From the IMG/VR virus record IMGVR_UViG_3300001282_000067, positions 1-24,063 of that record: a stretch of DNA of 24,063 nucleotides; one strand, 5' to 3'. The translations under genes were made by a program, and so were the position numbers. Below the pieces are notes generated by a model. That model was not told where the DNA came from. It saw only the letters and a list, made by a program, of their open reading frames with translations, and did no database searches. Every line of letters starts with the position of its first letter. Position 1 is the stretch's first letter. Of this stretch, positions 6,357 to 13,537 are shown one piece after another. This DNA is from a virus.

Positions 6357-8368
6357 TGCGTAAAAGGCGGCTCAGGCATCGTCTTGCCCATCTGGGCGAT
6401 AATCAGTTTGGTCTGGGCGTCAACGTCGGCCTTGTACTTGGCAGCAGCCTGTTGGCTCTGTAGTTCGGCAGCCTTCAGTTGCGCTTCAAAGTTCATCTTT
6501 TGCTGTTCCATCGCCATCTTGGCTTGGTTCTTCATCTGCTCCATTTGCATGGCGTGCTGCATTTCGGCTTGCTTTAGCGCCGACTGCATTTGCATCTTGG
6601 ACGATTCCAATTGGCCCTTGGCTTGCAACTCCGCTTGCTTGCCCTGCTCCTCTGGAGGCCGCTGTTGGGCGGCCTGCGCAAGTTGCTGGAGCGTCGCGTC
6701 AATCTGGCCCTCAATCGGACGGGCTGCCTTAAACGCCTGCATACCAAAGCGCAGCAGTTCCATCATCATCGGCACCATCTGCGGGCTGGCCTGACCGACC
6801 GGCAACGCTTGGGCAAGGAAACCACCGAATGCTTGCAGGAACTGCATACGGTCTTGCTTGTTCTGGTTTTCGTCCAGCATCACAAGGCTGTCGGCGGCAA
6901 TGTCCACGCGGAAGTTACGCAGCGGCTTGTTACGCAGCAGTTCCAACGCCTGCGGAATCAGTTGCTGGTCAGCGGGCGTCATCTGCTGTGCGGCAGCGTA
7001 CGCAAGGATCGTCTCGGGCTGATACTTCATGCACATGACCTGTGACTTGAGGCGTATCAGTTCCGAGGCAAAGAGGGCAACGTCCTCTTGCATAGAACGC
7101 AGTCTTAGCCCTGCGTATTGCCCTTTGATTTGCTGCGCGGTGGCCGTTTCGCTGGCGAACGACGTACCTCGGATGATGTCCGAGATGCCCGTGATTTCGT
7201 AGATTTGGCTCTTGATGTCTTCTCTAGCGCGGTAGCACTGGAGTAGCGCATTTGCGAGTGTGTCAAGGGGGAGGAGGTCAATACTACCTTTAAGACCGCC
7301 CTTTTCACTAAATGCCATCCATTTATCAACCGGGATAAGAGCATTGTTATCGCCCTCCGTCATCAGTCGTTGCAGCGCGGGTTGGCTGGAGTCGTAGACG
7401 CCACGCACGCGCAGTGCTTTGACCAAACCATCAATGCGGTCGGACAGGATGTCCAACTCCATCGCCTGATCTTGGTACAGCACAAAGTCGGGGACAGGTA
7501 CGAGCGTGTCGCTGGTCGTCGTCGCATACAGCGGTTTTGGGCAAGGGAAGAAGCCCTCAAGGCCGAGCGGGTCATCACGCTCGTCAATGATCTCGGGCAT
7601 TCCCTTGCTGAACCAGTAAACCTTCTCAGTCTCCTTGTCCCACAGTTCACAAATCTTTGCGCGGTTGTAGAGACGCTTGTTCTCGTTGTAGGCGTTGAGC
7701 GGCTCGGGGCCACTGTCTAGCGGTATGCGGCGTGCGACGTCCTCACCAAAACGCTCTACCAGCGCCTCACGGGTCATAAACACCCAGCGCCACACCTGCC
7801 CGACTTCTTCCCATGTGCGGGCGGGAGAGTGCCCAAAGTCGCGCCAATGGACGTAATCCACGGGTGCGCATTCGTACTCAATACGCTCAAGGTTGGGCGG
7901 TGCGCCTTCACCCTGCTCAATGTCAGGCGTGATAGATACGCCGTCGTCCTCTAACCCAATCGGCGCAGTGTGCGGTTCATAACGCACCCATGCGGTGCCG
8001 CGTCCACCGAGGAACCGATCCTCTACGGCATACGCCATCGTGGAGCGGTAATCGGGGTAATGCTCAATTTCAAAGTCAATGGCACGCTCAACCAACTGTG
8101 CGGCCACGCGGCCCACGGGGTCGTTGTCACCAAAGCGGCGGCTAATGTCGGCTTTCGGCAGTTTGGCGTAGACGGCAGGCTTTAAGGTCTGCACGTTTGA
8201 CCAAAGGATATTAAACTTGGCCGATTCGGTCAGCGTCTGCCCACGCGTATCGTCGCGGTAACGCTTGATGATCTTCTTCGTACGCGCCATCCACTTGGCA
8301 AACTCGTTGTCGTACTGCCCGATGATGCGCAGATAGCGGTCAAGTTTTGGCTGTAACAGTCCGTCCAT
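6353..8368 (-). CDS. Portal protein (P22-like, with long C-terminal helical barrel)
   Basis: At 671 residues this is the size of large podovirus portals. The N-terminal part has DRYLRIIGQYDNEFAKWMARTKKIIKRYRDD and FNILWSNVQTLKPAVYAKLPKADISRRF, the pattern of P22-type portals. The clip and crown-forming middle contains YECAPVDYVHWRDFGHSPARTWEEV and the helical stretch DQAMELDILSDRIDGLVKALRVRG. From about residue 560 to 660 it becomes a continuous Gln/Met/Lys/Ala-rich helix with heptad-like spacing, matching the long C-terminal barrel of P22 portal. The portal ring at one capsid vertex is the DNA gate and terminase docking site. Gene order TerL - small genes - portal - scaffold - capsid supports the call. 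Confidence 0.9.
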   Translation of the reverse strand: MDGLLQPKLDRYLRIIGQYDNEFAKWMARTKKIIKRYRDDTRGQTLTESAKFNILWSNVQTLKPAVYAKLPKADISRRFGDNDPVGRVAAQLVERAIDFEIEHYPDYRSTMAYAVEDRFLGGRGTAWVRYEPHTAPIGLEDDGVSITPDIEQGEGAPPNLERIEYECAPVDYVHWRDFGHSPARTWEEVGQVWRWVFMTREALVERFGEDVARRIPLDSGPEPLNAYNENKRLYNRAKICELWDKETEKVYWFSKGMPEIIDERDDPLGLEGFFPCPKPLYATTTSDTLVPVPDFVLYQDQAMELDILSDRIDGLVKALRVRGVYDSSQPALQRLMTEGDNNALIPVDKWMAFSEKGGLKGSIDLLPLDTLANALLQCYRAREDIKSQIYEITGISDIIRGTSFASETATAQQIKGQYAGLRLRSMQEDVALFASELIRLKSQVMCMKYQPETILAYAAAQQMTPADQQLIPQALELLRNKPLRNFRVDIAADSLVMLDENQNKQDRMQFLQAFGGFLAQALPVGQASPQMVPMMMELLRFGMQAFKAARPIEGQIDATLQQLAQAAQQRPPEEQGKQAELQAKGQLESSKMQMQSALKQAEMQHAMQMEQMKNQAKMAMEQQKMNFEAQLKAAELQSQQAAAKYKADVDAQTKLIIAQMGKTMPEPPFTQ

Positions 8369-8661
8369 TACTTGCCCTCGTTTCGTTTGCTAATGGCTTT
8401 GGCCTTTGATTTGGCCTCTGCCTTACTACCAGCGCCCCATGCTCTCAGAGCAAGTGCAAGGCGCGTCGGTTCACCATTCTTTTCCATCGGCCCCGGCATA
8501 TTGCCCATGCGGGCGAGGAACGATGCGCGGCGTGGGTTGTCGCCCGATTTGACGGGAGGCTTCAGCGTCCCGCCCGTCTCGGCTTTGTACGAGGCGCGAC
8601 CCTTGGCGTTCAAACCGCCTTTCGGGTTTTTGCCTTCGGATCGTTGCCACGCTGCCGTCAT
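8368..8661 (-). CDS. Small basic phage protein (DUF6321-like)
   Basis: A 97-residue, very basic protein: TAAWQRSEGKNPKGGLNAKG, then GGTLKPPVKSGDNPRRASFLARMGNMPGPM and a Lys/Ala-rich tail KAEAKSKAKAISKRNEGK. The segments EGKNPKGGLN and NPRRASF(L/C)ARM are a recurring signature of a small family in aquatic phages that I associate with DUF6321; this name is from memory and not verified. It lies between terminase and portal and is joined to both neighbours by stop/start overlaps. The high charge suggests nucleic-acid contact or an internal virion role, which is inference. Confidence 0.68.
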   Translation of the reverse strand: MTAAWQRSEGKNPKGGLNAKGRASYKAETGGTLKPPVKSGDNPRRASFLARMGNMPGPMEKNGEPTRLALALRAWGAGSKAEAKSKAKAISKRNEGK

Positions 8662-8816
8662 TTCTTGGCCGTTTTCGCTGATTGCTTAAACGCTTCGGCA
8701 GTCGGTGCGCCTTTCTCGCCGGGTTTGCGGGTACGCTCTACGGGGCGACCCTCACGGCGCTGTCTTGCCTGCCGCTCCTGCTTGGCAAGAATGTTGGCGT
8801 AGAGGCCGGCTTTCAT
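8658..8816 (-). CDS. Small basic phage protein, 52 aa
   Basis: This short gene starts with ATG at 8816 and ends with TGA at 8660-8658. It encodes 52 residues starting MKAGLYANILAKQERQARQR, with GRPVERTRKPGEKGAPTAEAFKQSA and a lysine-rich end. Proteins beginning KxGLYANIxAKRxRI with GEKMRKPGxKGAPT are common companions of DUF6321-like genes in phages. It shares TAATG with the upstream gene and ATGA with the downstream one, so it fits exactly in the operon. Function unknown. Confidence 0.72.
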   Translation of the reverse strand: MKAGLYANILAKQERQARQRREGRPVERTRKPGEKGAPTAEAFKQSAKTAKK

Positions 8817-9109
8817 TAGGCGTACGTGCTAAAGAGGCCGACGACCGACATGGAGGCGTTTTGGCTGCACGTTGCCGTAATCTGGCCCGTCGTGGCGACG
8901 TTAAGTTCCACCGAGTACACACCGGCTGCCGTCGTCGCGGGGAACGACACCAACGTGGTGCTGCCGTCCTTCACGATGGCCGAGGCTTCCGTGTTGCTGG
9001 CGACGTTGACCACCACGCGGTGCAGGTACGCGCCGGGGCTGCCAAAGGCCGTTGTGGACGTTGCGCCAACGGCAACGTAGTTCATCCGAGTTGGCTGTTG
9101 AACGCTCAT
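8816..9109 (-). CDS. Small beta-rich phage protein of unknown function
   Basis: A 97-residue protein between TerL and the basic mini-protein: SVQQPTRMNYVAVGATSTTAFGSPGAYLHRVVVNVAS and TTAAGVYSVELNVATTGQITATCSQ. The alternating hydrophobic pattern and the lack of charged residues point to a beta sandwich, as in small decoration or neck proteins. An AAGGAT ribosome site precedes its ATG, and the TerL stop lies upstream of it with the ATGA overlap at 9106-9109. It could be a minor virion protein; I do not recognise the family. Confidence 0.65.
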   Translation of the reverse strand: MSVQQPTRMNYVAVGATSTTAFGSPGAYLHRVVVNVASNTEASAIVKDGSTTLVSFPATTAAGVYSVELNVATTGQITATCSQNASMSVVGLFSTYA

Positions 9110-10446
9110 ATCCTTGCTCTCCTGCTAACCGTGCGGTCGTGAACGGCCCACATATCGTTTAGCGTGACCTTGTTTTCAGGCCCAACCAGCAGCGGTTTTA
9201 CCTCTACCGATGGGGGCTTGTCAGAAATCTCCTGCCATGATACCGCAAGCATACGGAATGCGTCACTAGGGTGGCTAGTCCAATCGTGACGCGGGGACTG
9301 CCGAAACGCCTTCTTGTCCTCGTCGTACTCGCGTTGATACTGCCGTAATGCCTCTATGCCATCGCGGCATTTCTCGCCGTCAAACCACACTCGCGGCAAC
9401 GTCATGCGCACGGCTTGAATGCCGTTTTGCACGCCGATGTCGGGAACAACAGCAAGGTTGGCGGTGCCGAGATACGCGGCTAATTGCTCAATGATGCTGC
9501 GGCCTGTCTGTAGGCTCTTGGCCCGTGCGTCGTGCGGCAGGAAGTGTTTGACGTACTTGTAAGGCTTGCTTTCTACGTGTTCGGCAATGTCGTGGATGTC
9601 AGCGCCCGAAATGGCAAAGTAGTCAATGACGCGTATTTCTCCGCGTGAGGGCTGGTAAAACCATACCGCCGTGTCGTCGCGGTAGCCTAAGTCAAACGCC
9701 GTGTAAGTCGGCAAGTTCGGGTCATACGGCACGCGTGTAATACGGCCTTGATCCTGCGCTTGACGCATTTCTGTGCCGTAAAAAGCGCCGAGGATGGCTG
9801 CTTCAAATGAGCATTCGTACTCCTGTAGGTACTGATCCTCGGCCAACTGCGCCTTGGCTGCCGCTAGTTCGCTCTGCGGCAATAGCCCACTGGTGGAGGC
9901 GGGGAGGCGCAACAGGAACCATTCATTTGGGATGCGCTGTGCGGTTTCGTAGATTTCCCAGAATTGGTTTTTGCCTTTCGGTGTACCGCCAAACACAGCC
10001 CAACCTTGCTTGTCTGATAGGGCAGGGCGTATGACGTTGCCAAATGCGCTGGGCTTAAAGTCACCGAATTCGTCCATGTAGACCCCCGAGAACCCCAGCC
10101 CGCGCATTGCGTCTGCGGTTTCGGCTCCGTAAAGGCGTATTTGGCTGTTGTTAATGAGCGTTATCGTCAGTTCTTGCTCATTGACGCTGCTGATGATGGG
10201 TTGGGCAAACTCTTTGAAGTATTGCCATGCCACGGCTTTGGCCTGCGACCGATATGGCGCAACGTATCCAAATAAACCATATGGGCCTTGGTAAGTGATA
10301 GCGGCACGGATCATGTCGTTGACAGCGGCGACCGTCTTGCCTGCGCGTCTATGTGCGACAAGGCACGCCCAGCGGTGCGTCCTGTTGTGAAAGGGCAGGA
10401 ACGCTTTGCGTGGGCGATAGGGCAGGATTATTCGGGAGCCATCCAT
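9106..10446 (-). CDS. terL: Terminase large subunit (DNA packaging ATPase-nuclease)
   Basis: This 446-residue protein packages DNA through the portal. The ATPase domain has the Walker A-type loop HRRAGKT at 32-38, Walker B VYMDE at 121-125 with catalytic Glu125, and a coupling motif GGTP at 152-155. The C-terminal RNase H-like nuclease domain shows its acidic residues at FDLGYRDD (Asp251), HD at 304-305, and SHPSDAFR (Asp394). All key residues are present, so it should be active. The start at 10446 leaves a 19-base overlap with the small subunit gene. No intein or insertion is visible. It uses the arginine-rich HRRAGKT version seen in headful-type and related podovirus terminases; the packaging mode cannot be told from this. 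Confidence 0.95.
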   Translation of the reverse strand: MDGSRIILPYRPRKAFLPFHNRTHRWACLVAHRRAGKTVAAVNDMIRAAITYQGPYGLFGYVAPYRSQAKAVAWQYFKEFAQPIISSVNEQELTITLINNSQIRLYGAETADAMRGLGFSGVYMDEFGDFKPSAFGNVIRPALSDKQGWAVFGGTPKGKNQFWEIYETAQRIPNEWFLLRLPASTSGLLPQSELAAAKAQLAEDQYLQEYECSFEAAILGAFYGTEMRQAQDQGRITRVPYDPNLPTYTAFDLGYRDDTAVWFYQPSRGEIRVIDYFAISGADIHDIAEHVESKPYKYVKHFLPHDARAKSLQTGRSIIEQLAAYLGTANLAVVPDIGVQNGIQAVRMTLPRVWFDGEKCRDGIEALRQYQREYDEDKKAFRQSPRHDWTSHPSDAFRMLAVSWQEISDKPPSVEVKPLLVGPENKVTLNDMWAVHDRTVSRRARI

Positions 10447-10703
10447 CCGATCTGTACCTTGACCGGGCCGTTGTCTTGTCCTGTGATCTCTTGGCGGGCG
10501 AGTTTGGGAACGTGGTACTCCAGCAATGTGCTGAAAGCATCAAAGGCGGCCTGTGGCCCCTTCTCCTCTGCGATCTGATCTAGCCACCCTTGGAGACGGT
10601 CTGCGTTGCCGTCTACAAAAGCGGCTATCGCCTCCCTAGCAGCCTGTGTGGCCCGATTAGGGGTGCCTGCCTGCCTACCGCCTGTTTTTTTACCCTTTGC
10701 CAT
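10428..10703 (-). CDS. terS: Putative terminase small subunit
   Basis: A 91-residue protein starting AKGKKTGGRQAGTPNRATQAARE. The GGRxxGTPN motif followed by an Ala-rich helix (AIAAFVDGNADRLQGWLDQIAEEKGPQAAFDAFSTLLEYHVPKLAR) is a recurring pattern in short phage proteins encoded directly before TerL. Position and a 19-base overlap with TerL make small terminase the best call, responsible for DNA recognition at packaging start. It is shorter than classic TerS proteins and has no clear helix-turn-helix, so an accessory DNA-binding protein is possible. Confidence 0.65.
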   Translation of the reverse strand: MAKGKKTGGRQAGTPNRATQAAREAIAAFVDGNADRLQGWLDQIAEEKGPQAAFDAFSTLLEYHVPKLARQEITGQDNGPVKVQIGWMAPE

Positions 10704-10738
10704 GTAGTTCGCTCTAGTTTAGATCACAGGTGAAACAG

Positions 10739-10813
10739 TTAACCCTTCTCAAGCATTTTGCGCATAATCGTTCCGGCCCTAAACCGTCGTTGCTTAACGG
10801 AAATGCTAGGCAT
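10739..10813 (-). CDS. Possible 24-aa mini-ORF or remnant
   Basis: An ATG directly after the preceding gene's TAA (TAAATG) opens a 24-codon frame, MPSISVKQRRFRAGTIMRKM plus four residues, ending at TAA 10741-10739. The PSxSxKQxRF start resembles the N-terminus of small phage proteins of the DUF6496 type, which are longer. It fills most of the only real gap in the packaging operon (10704-10813). It may be a truncated remnant or a chance frame. Confidence 0.3.
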   Translation of the reverse strand: MPSISVKQRRFRAGTIMRKMLEKG

Positions 10814-11845
10814 TTATTTTCTCTGATCCCACAATTCGTGAATTGGAACGTCATATGATTCCAACGGAAATTTTTGCCGTCTCTGTTTTTCAGAGAGCGT
10901 CCGACGCGCAGCAGCCGCCCGAGCCTCTGCCTCTCCCATTGTCCTTGCATATCGCCCATACCCACTAAAAGGGCGAACTAAAGCAAAAGCCTTATCAACT
11001 AACGCTGACCTTTCCTCACCGGGCGGCAATTTTTGCCACTGCTGTTCCAATCGGTCATATCGTTTTTGAATGTTTGAAGGCACCGGCAAATCAGGCAGAG
11101 CGTGTGACCCCGGCGCAAATTTTTCCGTGTTTTGAACCAAATGCTGCAATTCATGAACAAAAGTATCTTTGGTGTCGCCTTTTAACAAACCTTTACCAAC
11201 ATGGATATATTCTGGAAAAGGCAATGGCGATGCCGAACCACCTTCGTAATCTTCGCCTTTAAAAACCATTGTCCGTTTTGCCTCGGGGTATGATTCCGTT
11301 AATTTTTTGTGGGTTACGACATTTGGCAATCTCCGGTATTTTCCTTCTGGCAATGCAAAAAATTTGTTCTCGTCTTTAAATTGCATTTCCTTATCACTAA
11401 TTTCTTGGCGTAGTTGGCCATCTGGCGCTCGGAATGTTCCTGTTTCGCGCCATATTTCCTCCGGCGCTATCCCAGCCTTTTCTAATTCTTCCGCTCGTTT
11501 GGCAGAGGCGGCATCCCATGTCTTTGCAGACTTGCCGATAAAAATTTTCTGCACTGTCGGGTCGTAACCCTTTAGCGCACCAATTAGCCTACCGACCGGC
11601 ACAACAGAAGCCGCCGCCATTGCCATACCGGCCTCATCGTCGGCCCGTCTTGCGCGTTCAAAATCACGGGCGGCAAGGGCTTGCCCAACCCCCGGCACAA
11701 GGCTCCCGCCCATCTCCAGCGCCGTGTCTATGGCGTCGGCGTCCTGCGGCTGGTCTAGGCTGACCATGCGTTCGTAGCGGCGTTTTAGGTCGGCCTTGTC
11801 GCCAAGGTAACGGAGGGCGGCTGCGACCTGCTCCTTCCGTGGCAT
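10814..11845 (-). CDS. Polyvalent-type protein: LPD23-like domain plus putative HExxH metallopeptidase
   Basis: This 343-residue protein has three visible parts. Residues 40-93 contain a small-residue, amphipathic or membrane-like segment (GGSLVPGVGQALAARDFE, AAASVVPVGRLIGALKG). Residues about 100-150 (FIGKSAKTWD, AGIAPEEIWRETGTFRAPDG) match the large polyvalent protein-associated domain 23 as I remember it. Residues about 228-310 carry HELQH at 231-235, a zinc-binding HExxH motif, and GEAEAR at 304-309, where a Glu is well placed as third ligand of a gluzincin-type peptidase. Polyvalent proteins are often delivered into the host with phage DNA. Position upstream of TerS is unusual for an ejected protein. 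Target and activity are unknown; the zinc site is inferred from the motif only. Confidence 0.7.
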   Translation of the reverse strand: MPRKEQVAAALRYLGDKADLKRRYERMVSLDQPQDADAIDTALEMGGSLVPGVGQALAARDFERARRADDEAGMAMAAASVVPVGRLIGALKGYDPTVQKIFIGKSAKTWDAASAKRAEELEKAGIAPEEIWRETGTFRAPDGQLRQEISDKEMQFKDENKFFALPEGKYRRLPNVVTHKKLTESYPEAKRTMVFKGEDYEGGSASPLPFPEYIHVGKGLLKGDTKDTFVHELQHLVQNTEKFAPGSHALPDLPVPSNIQKRYDRLEQQWQKLPPGEERSALVDKAFALVRPFSGYGRYARTMGEAEARAAAARRTLSEKQRRQKFPLESYDVPIHELWDQRK

Positions 11846-12213
11846 TACTTAAATCGCTCCAACTTGTAGAGCAGGGCGGCAATCTCGCCCACGATCTCGT
11901 CAATGATGTTCTGGAGGTCGGTGTCTTTGGGCAGGTCTTTGCGGGTGCCTTTTACAAAGGTCAGCAGGCTGTCGGCGTATTTGGCCGCATCGGTTTGTAC
12001 CTTGAAGCCTTCGGGATAGTCGGCGAGAGGGATAATGCCGTAGTGCCCTTGGTAGGCTTCCGCGTACTTGTCGGCCAAGTCCACGATGTTTTCGTAGTAG
12101 TGGCCGAGTGCCTTGTGGGCAGCGTAACTGGCCGTTTGCAGATGCAGAAAATGCGTGGCCGTTGCCGAATGCAACAACACCCCAACGAATTCAGCCGCGT
12201 CTTTGTGGCTCAT
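11845..12213 (-). CDS. Helical phage protein, DUF5856-like
   Basis: A 122-residue, all-helical protein: FVGVLLHSATATHFLHLQTASYAAHKALGHYYENIVDLADKYAEAYQG, then YADSLLTFVKGTRKDL and NIIDEIVGEIAALLYKLERF. The histidine-rich helix HSATATHFLHLQTxSYAxHxALxxYYE is the signature of a phage family I associate with DUF5856, which looks ferritin/Dps-like in its helix layout. I cannot assign a reaction. It overlaps the next gene by TAATG and the previous one by ATGA. The name is from memory; the fold comparison is inference. Confidence 0.68.
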   Translation of the reverse strand: MSHKDAAEFVGVLLHSATATHFLHLQTASYAAHKALGHYYENIVDLADKYAEAYQGHYGIIPLADYPEGFKVQTDAAKYADSLLTFVKGTRKDLPKDTDLQNIIDEIVGEIAALLYKLERFK

Positions 12214-12512
12214 TGCATCATCCGATACAAACGCGTTTTCTTTTCTTTTTTGCTAGGCAAATAAGGCAACGGTTTTACGACTTGTTGGCTTCCTTCCGTA
12301 AAAGGCAGGTTTTCCACACGTTGCGGTTCGCCGACCGTGGCTGGGGCGGCCTCGTATTCCGGTTCCCGACGCATATCCTCGGGAATAATGGATTGTTTTG
12401 CTGCTTCTTTTTTTCGCAAAACTTCCATTAGTTGCTGCTTGCCCATATTGGCTTTAGATGCTTCTATGGCATCCAACATGGCTTGCAATTTTTCTTTTCG
12501 CGTATCAGCCAT
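12210..12512 (-). CDS. Hypothetical helical protein, first gene of the packaging operon
   Basis: A 100-residue protein starting at ATG 12512 (MADTRKEKLQAMLDAIEASK). Longer in-frame starts upstream would run through the divergent intergenic region and into the opposite-strand glycosyltransferase, so I reject them; a GAGG site six bases upstream supports 12512. The first half is a charged helix; the second half is Pro/Glu-rich and probably disordered (PEYEAAPATVGEPQRVENLPF), ending in a basic KKEKKTRLYRMMQ. I do not recognise a family. It is the promoter-proximal gene of the leftward morphogenesis operon in this window. Confidence 0.65.
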   Translation of the reverse strand: MADTRKEKLQAMLDAIEASKANMGKQQLMEVLRKKEAAKQSIIPEDMRREPEYEAAPATVGEPQRVENLPFTEGSQQVVKPLPYLPSKKEKKTRLYRMMQ

Positions 12513-12542
12513 AACAACCTCGGGACAGAGTTTCCCTTGGTG

Positions 12543-12571
12543 ATCGTAACTACCATGTGATACGTTTGCAA
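12543..12571 (-). promoter_or_regulatory. Weak sigma70-like promoter candidate for the leftward head operon
   Basis: On the minus strand TTGCAA (12571-12566), a 17-base spacer and TACGAT (12548-12543) lie upstream of the gene starting at 12512. Each hexamer matches 4 of 6 consensus bases. The 61-base gap 12513-12573 is the only non-coding space here and separates divergent genes, so a promoter is expected, but this match is modest. Confidence 0.3.
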
Positions 12572-12573
12572 GT

Positions 12574-13236
12574 ATGTCTACGTTCGTGTTTTTCCATGTG
12601 GGCGATGATCTGGAATGGCCGACTCGGATGGTCGCTTCCCTCCGCGCCTTTAACCCCGGTGCTGAAATCATCCAAGTGACGGATCGTGTGACCGCGACTG
12701 TAGAGGGTGTCACATGGGCGTACCCGACCGAGGGCGACCGGGAGTTCCTGATGCACTGGCGTCTTGCCGCCTTTGCGCGATTAGGGCTAGACGAACCTGC
12801 CCTATACCTTGACACCGATATGGTTGTGAAAGCCCCCATAAAGCCGTCCACGCTCGTTCTGGATGAGGTTTGCGTGCCATGTCGGCGGTCATTCAACCGG
12901 GATGCGCTATTCAACCCTCGGCAGCGGGGTTTGGACTTTTCCGAGTACACGGGTAAGACGCTGGATGAAGTGTACCCGTTTGTCGGTTGTGCAACCGTGA
13001 CCCGTGATGCAGGGCCGTGGGAGGATATGGCCGAGATGTTTGAGGCGTTACCCGAGAAGTTCTGGCGTTGGTACGGCGATCAAGAGGTTTTGCGAGAGTA
13101 TTGCCGGCAGACCGAGGTAACGCTGCCCGAGTATCACTTTGCCTGCCTGCCAGAGTACTTACCCCAGCATCCCCACCCGGCCATCGTTCATTACAAGGGT
13201 GCGCGAAAGGCGCTTATCGGTACTGCTCCGGTTTGA
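12574..13236 (+). CDS. Putative glycosyltransferase (GT-A fold, DxD)
   Basis: A 220-residue protein on the opposite strand to both neighbours. It starts with the strand STFVFFHVGDDLEWPTRMVASL typical of nucleotide-sugar-binding GT-A enzymes, and has the metal-binding DxD motif within YLDTDMVVK (Asp80-Thr-Asp82) after a helix HWRLAAFARLG. The motif GDQEVLREYC near 165 and the C-terminal HYKG at 206-209 are also seen in GT8-like enzymes, where the last His contacts the metal. It would transfer a sugar from a nucleotide sugar; donor and acceptor are unknown. As a single gene between two leftward operons it looks like an independently acquired cargo gene. It ends 23 bases inside the facing nuclease gene. 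Confidence 0.8.
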   Translation: MSTFVFFHVGDDLEWPTRMVASLRAFNPGAEIIQVTDRVTATVEGVTWAYPTEGDREFLMHWRLAAFARLGLDEPALYLDTDMVVKAPIKPSTLVLDEVCVPCRRSFNRDALFNPRQRGLDFSEYTGKTLDEVYPFVGCATVTRDAGPWEDMAEMFEALPEKFWRWYGDQEVLREYCRQTEVTLPEYHFACLPEYLPQHPHPAIVHYKGARKALIGTAPV

Positions 13237-13537
13237 TAGAGAGCAAATACCGCTCGTAAAGTTCCCGCACCGCGTCCTGTGCGTCACGGGCGACGTAATA
13301 CTCACCGCGAGGCGCAAAGATGTTACGGAACCGCTCTTGGCCTTCCCGTAACTTGCCCTTCGGCATCTTGATCTCTACCCAGCACACCCATTCTACGCCG
13401 TCGGGTAGCGCCCGAGTGACGAGTTTATCGGGTATGCCTTCGCCTGCCTTGCCGTAGTCGTAGACGGTAAACCCTTGCGCACGCAGTGCCTGTGTGATGA
13501 CCGCATCGTTCCCGTCTCGGCGTGCTGCGTGTCTCAT
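13214..13537 (-). CDS. VRR-NUC-like PD-(D/E)XK nuclease
   Basis: A 107-residue protein with the layout of phage VRR-NUC domains: an N-terminal helix (RRDGNDAVITQALRAQGFTVYDYG), GEGIPDKLV with Asp37, then WVEIKMPKGKLREGQERF with the Glu55-x-Lys57 pair, and a C-terminal helix. These residues would bind metal and cut DNA, probably branched or structured substrates as known for this family. It is the last gene of the leftward regulator operon; ATGA joins it to the methyltransferase gene. Its 3' end overlaps the oppositely directed glycosyltransferase by 23 bases. Confidence 0.8.
   Translation of the reverse strand: MRHAARRDGNDAVITQALRAQGFTVYDYGKAGEGIPDKLVTRALPDGVEWVCWVEIKMPKGKLREGQERFRNIFAPRGEYYVARDAQDAVRELYERYLLSIKPEQYR

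Noticed and set aside
12513-12950. A long in-frame upstream extension of the gene starting at 12512.
   Set aside because: It would run through the only intergenic gap and antisense to the glycosyltransferase; the ribosome site and composition support 12512.
13201-13213. Small hairpin GCGC-GAAAG-GCGC next to the stop of the nuclease gene.
   Set aside because: Only four base pairs and no T-run; it is inside the facing glycosyltransferase gene. Too weak to call a terminator.
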